A DNA stretch of 64,000 nt, taken from contig SPDT01000005.1 in assembly GCA_008477525.1 (NCBI GenBank), forward strand, positions 5,022,001-5,086,000, written 5' to 3'. The stretch comes from Hypomyces perniciosus (lineage: Eukaryota > Ascomycota > Sordariomycetes > Hypocreales > Hypocreaceae). This document shows positions 55,689 through 64,000 of this stretch, one piece after another (positions within the stretch are counted from its first letter, which is position 1; every line of letters begins with the position of its first letter). The notes under the pieces were generated by a model. It was not told where the DNA came from. It was given only the letters and a program-made list of their open reading frames with translations, and did no database searches. The position numbers and the translations under genes were made by a program.

Positions 55689-55921
55689 TATCGAGGCTGG
55701 TTTAAAGATCCACATCGTGTTCTCGGAGTTCAGAGGTACCCTCGCTGGTTTTGGGAACGGAGTTGACGGGAATAATGCAGGATAGACATAGGTATGGGTC
55801 ATGACTATGGACTTACAAGACAGCAACAATAGACACATGTATAGTTAGAATTGGAGATATTCAGTCTCATTGAAGTTCGAAGCGTGCTTGTCATTGAATG
55901 CCCATGTGTTATGAATTATCT

Positions 55922-57578
55922 CTAAGCAATTGCCTTTAGCTCGGAAGCTTTGTACTTCCAATATCCCTCCCGGACGGGGTCCCATTTCTCCCACAGCCTC
56001 TGAAGGCAAAGCTTAGCCTTGTCCAAATCACCGTGTTTCTGATACACCTCAGACATGAAATCCAGTGCATGCGAACTCGTGACCTCTTCATTCTCCTGTC
56101 CCAAATCGGAAAAGAATTGCGACGAAAACTCCTCAACGGTGTCGAGCCCACGGCCCCCCTTGACTAACACGCCGCGGAGGTAGTTCCAAGCGGATTGGTT
56201 CTGCGGAGCAATCAGAATCTTCTCCTTGGCATAGTTGACCTCTCTGTCAATGACGATGTCAGGGACCTTGGGGTCGTGCTGCGTAGGCGCGAGATTCTCC
56301 GTCGAAGTCGCCGGGTCGGAGAACACGACGAAGAAGCGATGAGACCAGGCGGAGTTGTTCCGCACGTCATCCTCAATCATGTTCTGCGTGGCGCCGAGTT
56401 CGGAGGGGCTCCAGAGACCAATTTTGGAGACTAAGTACTGCCGGAAAGACCAGACGTGGTAGTTCTTGGTGTCCTCCGCTAGGATCTTGGTGATGAAGTC
56501 TGTTTCTGACTTTGCGAATCGCTTGACGACGTCGGCGGAGGAGGAGGAGATGGTGGGGTAGTAGTGGTCGAGCAGGAGTTGGCGATGGTGCCAGATCTGG
56601 TAGTTTTTGAGGTTTTCCATGGCGACTTCGTTGAGCCAGGTGATTTCGTCTGGGATGGAGAGGTTCAAGGTGGTGATGATTTTGAAGCGGTAGAGCCAGA
56701 CGGTGTAGTGTGCTGGGTTCATGGAGATGACGAGCTCGGTTAGGCGGAGGCAGCGTGGGGAGTACTCTTCGGCGGCCATGACGGCGCGGAGGTAGGAGAC
56801 AGCTAGATGAGTTTAGCTTTTTGCCGTCGTCATCTCGTTCTCTCTCTCTCTCGGGTCGGTCACTCACCCTCAGCGTAGTCATCAGGATATGCAATCTTGG
56901 CCAGCGCATCCTCAGGCTCGTTCTGCGGAATGGGAATCACGTCATCCCATTGCGGATCGTTGGCCAATGGACCGGTGATTTCTCCGTAGAGATCCTTCTT
57001 CAAGGCCGCCATGTCTTTTCTCCTCTTCTTCTCTTCTTCGATATCCTCTAGTGGAAGTTCGGTGCCTTTGGCCCGAGCAAGGTCTCTCTTTGTCAGGAAC
57101 TGGCGGTGGAGGATGTCCAGCGCTGTCAATCTAGCCCGGTCTAAAGTGCGTTTCTTGAACTCTTCGAGTTTGTATCCGCCGACGTCTCGCCCGTGCTTGT
57201 CTTTTCCCCAGTTGTAGTTCTTGCTTAGTCGTCGGATGGGGAGGGCCTCTTTGGTGACTTGCTTCCAGAACTCGCGCTCAGTCTTGTTCGATAGCGGGAC
57301 GTTATGCTGGGAGACCGGGTGGATGAGTTTGGTATGTGCGTATGTTTTCTTCTCGTTTGGTGTCAATCCTGGGAAGCCGACCTCTTCGAATCTCTTCTCA
57401 ACGGGGTTGGTCTGATAAAACCGCTGCTTCGACCGCTCGCCAACAGTTTCAGGAGGGGGTTCAGGCGCAGCTGTGGACGAGTCAGAACGATACAACCAAC
57501 AGAATAATAAGAAGGCGGAAGCAAACCTTTGGGCTCGGGGTTGTTGGCCTTTGCGCTGGCCTTTGGCTTGGCTGGCAT
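55922..57578 (-). CDS. RAM2: Farnesyl/geranylgeranyl transferase alpha subunit with a long N-terminal extension
   Basis: Exons 57527-57578, 56868-57470 and 55922-56802 (minus strand), introns 56 and 65 bp, 511 residues. The C-terminal about 320 residues are the PPTA helical-pair repeat protein: MNPAHYTVWLYRFKIITTLN, NLKNYQIWHHRQLLLDHYYP, DTKNYHVWSFRQYLVSKIG, VRNNSAWSHRFFVVF and QNQSAWNYLRGVL. With a beta subunit it prenylates CaaX proteins. The family normally starts near a motif like DPQWDDVIPIP. Here about 190 residues precede that, basic and helical (KQRFYQTNPVEKRFEEVGFP, then NKTEREFWKQVTKEALPIRR). This part has no domain I recognise. An internal ATG at 57013 (GACATGGCGG) could give a normal-length form. 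Confidence 0.88.
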
Positions 57579-58396
57579 GGTTGGAGAAGTTGGAGGTGGA
57601 TGGCGGGGTTTGTGAAGCTTGAGGGAGAAATAGTATCGAGTATCGCCGTCTGTATGCTCTGGAGACCCCGCTAACAAGCTTCCACTGTCAAGCACGGACC
57701 GACTTATAATGCCGTATGTTGCAGAACAATGAAGAGAACAATGCGATCAGATAAGAACTAATGAAGCCATTACAAGGATATATCATCTTCAGATGTTCCA
57801 ACTCTCATTATGCGACGGCATATGTGTACCACCAACTACCTATATATACTAGTAGTACTAGTAGTAGTGAGTAGCCTCCATGTAATCTCACCAGAGCCAC
57901 CATCTCCTGGAAACGGAGTGTATGTGCAAAGTTCATATTCATCTCCCTCATATTCGGAACTAGGTGGCATTGTCCCAAATTGCTATTTATTCCTTTGTTT
58001 TCTTGGGTGGTGCATCTGCCCATGGCTCTAACTTGTGTCTGTCCTATGTGGCGATCTCGGGGGAGCATCTCTATCTGCGTCACCAACACGGTGCAGCTTC
58101 CAATGCTCGAGCTTGTCGGCATAATCGTGCTTTCTGACCATCAATTTGCTTGATGGGCATTGTTTCCCCCCACTAAAGCCCAGAGACCCTCCGCTCCGGG
58201 CTATCTGACTGATCCACGTGCTACACAGCACAGGTTTTGTGGCGCATCGCTCATATGAAGGACATCTCGAGTCTTGACGCTAATTGTCCCTCGTCGGAAT
58301 TCCCAATTATTATCCTCCCGGTTGGAAAACGACAGGCTGATCGCTATCGGCATCCTTTCCCAGCTTGGATCGCATGGTCAAGTCGCGCTTCCGCGT
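57579..58396. other. Intergenic, no gene seen
   Basis: Upstream of the prenyltransferase gene and downstream of the NTF2-like gene. Weak TA/GTA repeats near 57840-57870 and no coding evidence. Confidence 0.5.
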
Positions 58397-58958
58397 CTAT
58401 AGGGCACGGAAGTTTTGCGACATGATAAGCCATCGCTTCAAGCCTCGAGATGGATTTTTATTCATTGCATCCCAATTCGGTACCAAGACAAACGTCTCAT
58501 TGAACGTCTTTTGCGGCGCCTCTCTCCCCTTGCCGAACTGGACCTTGCCCATTGTCGTGACAACGATGCTCATGCGCCTGCCGTTCTTCTCATTCTTTTC
58601 GTTTTCGTAAATGTTTTCTGGAGCTCCATATTGAAAGGAAGGGTTCATGACGTGTGTATCGAATGACTCTATCTCGTACAATACGCCCTCTCCTTGCGAT
58701 TCGAGGAGCTTGGAGTAGTCGGCTGGCGTGGCTACAACGGCGCCATTTATAGAGATGTCGGCGGGTATGGAATATCGCGAAGACGAGTTGACGTAGAATG
58801 GGGCCAGATTGGATCGGTTATTGATAGCTTGGTAGTAGTAGTTGACAAACGTCTCAGCGGCTAAAGGTTTTTGGTGAGTGTTGGAAGAGCAAAGTTGATC
58901 GCGATGACGCACCCTCGCTGGAGGCCCTGATTTCAGTGTCTGCGTCTGGCAGTGTCAT
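58397..58958 (-). CDS. NTF2-like mRNA export protein, Mtr2/NXT type
   Basis: Exons 58913-58958 and 58397-58860; intron 58861-58912 (GTGCGT...CTTTAG, 52 bp). The product is 169 residues. The NTF2 fold is indicated by AAETFVNYYYQAINNRSNLA followed by FYVNSSSRYSIPADISINGA, LLESQGEGVLYEIESFDTHV, RRMSIVVTTMGKVQFG and FNETFVLVPNWDAMN. Members of this group pair with Mex67/NXF1 and carry mRNA through the nuclear pore. An acidic Asn/Glu insert (IYENEKNEKNG) precedes the fourth strand. Choice between Mtr2 and another NTF2-like protein is by pattern, not alignment. It is divergent from the MetRS gene. Confidence 0.8.
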
Positions 58959-59168
58959 GATGCCTCTCTTGATAGGAAGATTACCATCAATATAGAAGAA
59001 TTTGTCTGGCAGTGAATTCAGCAAGCTGATTCAAGAGGAAGATTGACACACGCTATGACGTGAAGGCGCTGATTTCTTGTCCCGCGATGGGACAGTTATC
59101 GATATTCAATTTATACTATACACACTGTGCTCGGCACAATCTTATCACCCAGTTCTTGATCACGCAAC
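58959..59168. promoter_or_regulatory. Short shared promoter of the Mtr2-like and MetRS genes
   Basis: About 210 bp lie between divergent start codons. No TATA box was identified, so transcription of the two genes is likely linked. Confidence 0.45.
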
Positions 59169-61329
59169 ATGCGTCATGCTGGACATGTCATAGCCAGAAA
59201 TATGCTGTCTTTGGGCGCGCAGACCCTTCGAGGGTTGCGACAAGCTCAATCGCGGCTGGGCTTGCGGCCTGGCTGGTTCTGTCCTCGCTGTCGAACGCGA
59301 TCGCTCCCTCAACGCCGCTGGAACAGCTCCCAAAGCTCCGTGGGGACGTCAAAAGAGAAGCCTTATTATCTCACGACGCCGATCTTCTATGTCAATGCTG
59401 GTACGTAGTCAAATAGTCAGTAATACTTTGAGCATAGCTGATTCCGGTTAAGCTCCCCATATCGGCCATTTGTATACTATGATCTTGACGGACGTCATCA
59501 AACGTTGGCAGCAAATCAAGGGCAAAGAGGTCTTCCTGTGCACGGGTACCGACGAGCATGGCATGAAAATACAACGAGCTGCGGCTAAACATGGCATGGA
59601 ACCAAAGGAGTTTTGCGACACCAATTCGATCAAATTCAGGGAGTTGGCAGCCGCGGCGAATATCTCGAATGACTTCTTCATCCGAACGACCGATCAGGAA
59701 CACAAGGATGCGGTCGCCGAATTCTGGCTTCAGTTGAAGCACGCCACCCCTGAAAACCTGGGCTTGTACAAGGGTGTTCATGAAGGATGGTACTGTGTCA
59801 GCGACGAGTGTTTCTACCCAGAGGACCTGGTTCAGCCAAGCATAGTTCCTCAGACGGGAAAGAAAATCATGGTGAGCATCGAAACGGAGAACGAGGTCGA
59901 ATGGATCAAAGAGGAGACATGGTTCTTCCCCTTGACCAAATACAAGGACGCCTTGCTGAAGTTTTACGATGAGAATCCTGACTGGATCAAGCCCGCCCAC
60001 CGAATGGCTGAGGCGAGAGACTGGATCGAAAACCATCTTGAGGATTTATCCGTCACGCGACCTGCCTCACGGCTTAGCTGGGGGGTACCAGATCCCGAAG
60101 ACGCAAGCCAGACCATCTACGTTTGGGTTGATGCCCTGATAAACTATGCAACCAAAGCCGGGTTCGGAAGCAAATGGAGGTCTCCCAAAGAGGACATGGG
60201 CCTATGGCCAGCTGACCTTCAGGTTATTGGAAAGGACATCTTGCGATTCCATACCATCTACTGGCCAGCCTTGCTCATGGCCCTGGGCCTGCCGATTTCG
60301 AAAGGCTTTCTCTGCCACAACCACTGGACTATGTCTAATCGCAAAATGTCTAAATCGCTCGGCAACGTTGTCAATCCCTTCTTCGCAATCCAGCGATGGG
60401 GAGTTGACCCTCTGCGGTACTTCCTCATGCGCAACGGCAGCCTCACCAAGGATATGAGCTACTCCAACCAGCTCATTGGAACTATGTACATGAAAGATTT
60501 GCAGGCGAATATCGGCAACCTTTTCTACAGGATAGCAAAGCCAAAGGCTTCAACAAGATGGTCGACTCTGGAGGCGGTCGGTGTTTATCGTGATGGAGGA
60601 TTCGAAGCTTATGCAGAGCGAAAGGATCTGAGCGATGCTGAGAAGTCGTACTTCAGCTTGGAATCCCACCTGGCCACGGCCCCTCAGGCTTTTTGTGAGG
60701 AAATGGAAAATTACAACACAAGTGGTGCAATTCGAGAAATCTTCAATCTTTTGAGAGAGGTCGGTTTCCATCATGCCTCTGCCAACGTTTTCGATGCTAA
60801 CATATATGTCATGTAGACGAATCGTTATGTTTCAGATACCGAGCCCTGGAACATAGTCAAGAAAACCGATGCTGAGTCTCGTCTGCTTCTCAACTGGGTC
60901 ATTTACAACAGCGCAGAGGCTTTACGTATTGCCGGAATCCTGCTCCAGCCCATCATGCCGACCAAGGCATCGCAACTGCTAGACAACCTAGGCGTCAGGT
61001 CTGAGAGGCGAACAGTCGAGTTTGCAAGCAAAGGAAAGGACTCAGACTATGGCGCTGTGTCAAACCCAGGGGAGTCGGCGACTCGTATGAAGAAGTGGGA
61101 TACGCTGTTTCCACCACCTCCAAACCCTGACTACACTGACGACGAATTGATTGAGCAATTGAGCACAGCTCTGCAAGATAAGACCAGGAATACTATGAAT
61201 CAAATGGCTGAGCTCTTGGCCATGGAGGCGAGAATGGGCGAGGAGGCAGTGGCCAAGATGCTGGCTGAATGGCATGCAGCCAAGCTGCGGATTGAATGGG
61301 AAACAGGCAAGGTCGCACGCCGATCATAA
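59169..61329 (+). CDS. MSM1: Mitochondrial methionyl-tRNA synthetase
   Basis: Exons 59169-59400, 59453-60759 and 60817-61329; introns 52 and 57 bp; 683 residues. The N-terminal 60 residues are Arg-rich with few acids, typical of a mitochondrial presequence. The ATG at 59202 is an alternative start. The class I core shows APHIGH at residues 78-83 (completed across intron 1) and KMSKS at 375-379 (NRKMSKSLGN). Methionine-specific segments are visible (TGTDEHGMKIQ, DILRFHTIYWPALLMALG). The second intron (GTCGGT donor, branch GCTAAC) restores LLRETNRYVSDTEPW, the usual anticodon-domain start. It charges initiator and elongator tRNA-Met in mitochondria. Confidence 0.93.
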
Positions 61330-61592
61330 GCATAGCAATTTCTCTGCTGTACGATTTACGACGGGGGCCTGGTAGAACATGTACAGTACACTATATGAAA
61401 CCCAATACCAGTCAATCATTTCATGAGATTTCGTTGTGTTGCAAATGGGTCGCTCAAGTCCCACAACTGGCGTGAGGTTTTAGAGGCTGCTTCTGCTCTC
61501 ACGCTTAAGCACACGCTGGTTTCGCTGAACTCACCAAAATTTTGCTCAAACACCAGTCATCTCTCTAGCCCATAGGGAAGATCGACTCGAAA

Positions 61593-62468
61593 ATGAGAGT
61601 CAACGAGACAATCGGTATTTAAATACTATTGCCTACCGTTAAACACTCATTACAGCAAGACTAATCATCTAAATAGCGATCGCGACAAGCAAGGTGCTGC
61701 TGGTGCCGTATGAGGCTCACCATGTGCTGAAATATCACAGGTGGATGCAAGATCCTGTAGGCCACGAATCGCCTCATTTCCGATTTTATTCGGGAAAAAA
61801 AGGGCAACAGCTGGCTAACACGAAGATAGGATATACAGGAGGCAACTGCATCAGAGCCGATGAGTCTGGAGGAAGAATACGAGAACCAGCAGTCATGGCG
61901 GACGTCTCATGATAAGCTCACATTCATTGTGTGCGAGCCTTCGGGCAGCGCGAAAGAGAACGGCGACGCCCAGGTCATCAGGGCCAAGGGTGAGGATGCA
62001 GACGATAAGACAAGGGGAGATATAAACTTTTTCCTGTACCCGGACGATGAGGATGAGGCGGAGTCTGAGTCTGGAAAGCGATTGAGGGGTGAAGTGGACG
62101 TTATGATTGCGGAGAGGGCACACAGAGGAAAAGGCATGGGCGAAGGCGCAGTGCGTGCGCTTTTGGCATATATACGGAAGAATTTGGGCGAAATCTTAAA
62201 GGAGTACTCGAGTGGTGAGGGCATAGGAGAGGAGGAGACTCGGCTTATTGGCTTGATGGCGAAGATCAAGGAGGGCAATGTGGGGAGCAGAGCATTGTTC
62301 AAGAAACTGGGGTTTAGGCAGGAGGGTGAGGTGAATTACTTTGGAGAAGTGAAGATGGTGATAGATTGGGATGAGATTGTGAGGGGAGAGGGTTGGTGGA
62401 GTGAGGCTACAGATGACAAGTTGGGGTATCGTGAGATGCCATATGAGGGGTCGATTGGGACAGCATGA
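61593..62468 (+). CDS. GNAT N-acetyltransferase, NAT9-like
   Basis: Exons 61593-61614, 61677-61756 and 61830-62468; introns 62 and 73 bp; 246 residues. The joined N-terminus MRVNETIAIATSKVLLVPYE and the reconstructed segment HRWMQDPDIQEATASEPMSL match the NAT9-type GNAT pattern. The acetyl-CoA loop is RGKGMGEGAVRALLAYI, and a later GNAT element is NVGSRALFKKLGFRQEGE. A disordered acidic insert (YPDDEDEAESESGKR) sits between. The substrate is not deducible; NAT9 homologs are linked to tubulin in animals. The third exon alone has an in-frame ATG, which could mislead automated prediction. Confidence 0.85.
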
Positions 62469-63067
62469 ATATCGAGGACGATTAAAGGGTATGGTGCTTG
62501 AGACGCGGGGTGATGATCCTCCGATTTGATATTATAGGTGCTCACGACATATATGATTGAGACCATCGGCCACAGAACTACGGATCAGCTCGCAACACCA
62601 TACATACCAAGATCGAATAATTTTAGCGTCAGTTGATCTGGAGTTCCTCAGACTTGACACTCACATCCGCATCACTCCAGATTCGTCTGGCCGATGCCGA
62701 GGAGCAAAAGTGGCGCGCAAAGCTTCGGTTTATTGATCGATTCCGGCATGTGATGATAGGATCTGACTCATCAGCGCCTGTTCATGAACGTGGAAGTGTG
62801 CTTGATCTTGTCGGCCAGTGAGTCATCGGCCAGATTCCGCGAATCCATCACCAGCACCCAAACAAGGTTCTTAGTCGAACCGAAGAATGGAGGCCAAGTG
62901 AGAATAGGTGGCCTGCAAGCTCGCGACTTCGAACCGATGCTATTAAATCCTCCCATGAGCGCGCTGCCTTATGCCGGCTGAACTCCCTTAGATCTTGTCC
63001 TGCGACTCTTACTCCAAGGCCTACCTCTAAGCCAAGCCCTCAAACGTGACAGAAGCTAGAGGTCATC
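62469..63067. other. Intergenic, no gene seen
   Basis: Short open frames on both strands at 62633-62981 are not supported by domain, codon or splice evidence. Confidence 0.45.
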
Positions 63068-63673
63068 ATGCCAGTACCAGTCGAGGCCGTACTTGAGCAC
63101 TACGATTACGACCCTACCGGCATAGACTGCGTCTCGAAGCGCAAGTACAAGCCCGCTCTCGCCATCGTAGAGCCTGATCCAACCTGGCCACAGAAGTTCG
63201 AAGCCCTCAAAGCCCGAATCGAGAAAGCCCTTGGTCCCGTGGCCATCTCCATCGTCCACCGCGGCTCAACCAGCGTGCCTGGCCTCCCCGCCAAGGATGT
63301 CATCGACATAGACCTCACAGTGGGGAACATCCTTGACGAGGCCTCTTACGTGGGACCTCTCGAGGCTGTCGGCTTTCAGTTCCTGTTTCGCGAACCAAAG
63401 TGGCACCAACACCGCTTCTTTTGCTATTACGAGCCGTCGACCAATCTGCACGTCTTTGGGCCTGATTGTCCAGAGGTGGAGCGCCATCGTATTTTTCGTG
63501 ACTGGTTGCTTGAGCATGAGGATGATAGGGAGCTGTATGCAAGGGTCAAGAGGGAGGCGGCCAAGGTAACCAATGAGGCTGGGGAGGGGGTCATGGACTA
63601 CAATCTCCGCAAGGAATGTGTGATTCGGGAGATTCTCGAGAGGGCCTTTCGTAGCCTTGGGTACTTGCAGTGA
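63068..63673 (+). CDS. GrpB/UPF0157-family nucleotidyltransferase-like protein
   Basis: A 201-residue intronless frame. The GrpB signature is clear: IVEPDPTWPQKFEALKARIE, then IVHRGSTSVPGLPAKDVIDI and VHRGST...DIDLTV as the nucleotidyltransferase-like core. QHRFFCYYEPSTNLHVFGPD and an HRIFRDWLLEHEDDRELYAR segment follow. The family has a polymerase-beta-like fold and is common in bacteria and filamentous fungi; its biochemical role is not settled. The start ATG at 63068 has good context (GTCATCATGCC). Confidence 0.9.
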   Translation: MPVPVEAVLEHYDYDPTGIDCVSKRKYKPALAIVEPDPTWPQKFEALKARIEKALGPVAISIVHRGSTSVPGLPAKDVIDIDLTVGNILDEASYVGPLEAVGFQFLFREPKWHQHRFFCYYEPSTNLHVFGPDCPEVERHRIFRDWLLEHEDDRELYARVKREAAKVTNEAGEGVMDYNLRKECVIREILERAFRSLGYLQ

Positions 63674-64000
63674 AATGGATTAATGGTTAATACTGATGGA
63701 AAGGAGGCTTCAACGAAAGATTGAAGATTAAAGGTGGAAAATACAACAACCTCTCGCTGGATATATCGGGAGCCCTATGTATCGTTGCTTCCCAGGGAAC
63801 ATGTATTGGGTTGCAAGACATGTTGATGAGCTTCACCATTTAGACAGGTCCATAGCCCGACATTGCGAGCTGGCGACCAATATGCAGCCCATTGTGCAGA
63901 CCATCCCGTCTAGCCTCAAGCAATGTCTTGGGTCAGCCACTTCACCAGCATATTAGACCATGCCATGCACCTCAACGAGGCTACCACTGAGATGACAGAC
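63674..64000. other. 3' flank and window end
   Basis: No gene can be called in the last 327 bp. Weak open frames at the very end may belong to a gene beyond the window. Confidence 0.4.

Overview
The window is nuclear DNA of a filamentous ascomycete (Pezizomycotina). The evidence is short introns of about 50 to 75 bp with GTRNGT-type donors and CTRAC-like branch points in most genes, a HapX-type iron regulator, a WSC-domain protein, mevalonate kinase, and nuclear genes for mitochondrial proteins. The mix of genes and the very frequent intergenic nonamers TACTCCGTA and TACTTCGTA would fit a hypocrealean fungus, but the species cannot be named from this sequence alone. No bacterial operon, CRISPR array or integrated virus was seen.

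Layout. 0-7 kb: a 5'-cut F-box/LRR-like gene facing a 1774-residue intronless protein. 7-11.6 kb: a 4.5 kb gene-free leader/promoter region. 11.6-20.2 kb: conserved genes hapX, COG2, a divergent pair encoding mitochondrial ribosomal protein L1 and cytosolic glutamyl-tRNA synthetase, and a secreted SurE-like phosphatase. 20.2-28.2 kb: sparse, with a non-autonomous TA-flanked MITE, a secreted S1/P1 nuclease, a small uncertain gene and an intronless flavin monooxygenase. 28.2-37.2 kb: an accessory block, AT-rich in part, with a frameshifted gene remnant, a large composite gene joining a Cys-rich region, a WSC domain, a helical/transmembrane part and a complete subtilisin domain, an F-box gene, a five-intron SDR, an intron-containing tRNA-Phe and a small Cys-rich secreted protein. 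38-64 kb: mostly housekeeping genes, namely a small mitochondrial-type protein, a DHCR24-like oxidoreductase, the HAS1 helicase, nitronate monooxygenase, a disordered conserved protein, an Ish1-repeat miniprotein, ribosomal protein eL38, an ABM-like protein, mevalonate kinase, a RING-like protein, the prenyltransferase alpha subunit with an unusual N-terminal extension, an Mtr2/NTF2-like protein, mitochondrial methionyl-tRNA synthetase, a NAT9-like acetyltransferase and a GrpB-family protein.

Functional links. Translation is represented by GluRS, mitochondrial MetRS, uL1m, eL38, HAS1 and tRNA-Phe. Two of these genes are in tight divergent pairs (uL1m/GluRS and Mtr2-like/MetRS) that must share promoters. 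Mevalonate kinase and the farnesyl/geranylgeranyl transferase alpha subunit are both in isoprenoid use, and the DHCR24-like enzyme is a sterol-type reductase, but they are not clustered tightly enough to be a pathway cluster. The most unusual item is the WSC-transmembrane-subtilase gene at 29.4-32.4 kb. It reads as one 870-codon frame once six short introns are removed, but it shows no visible signal-peptide exon.

Exon coordinates were worked out by hand from splice signals and checked for reading-frame arithmetic. No homology search was possible, so family names rest on recognised motifs.
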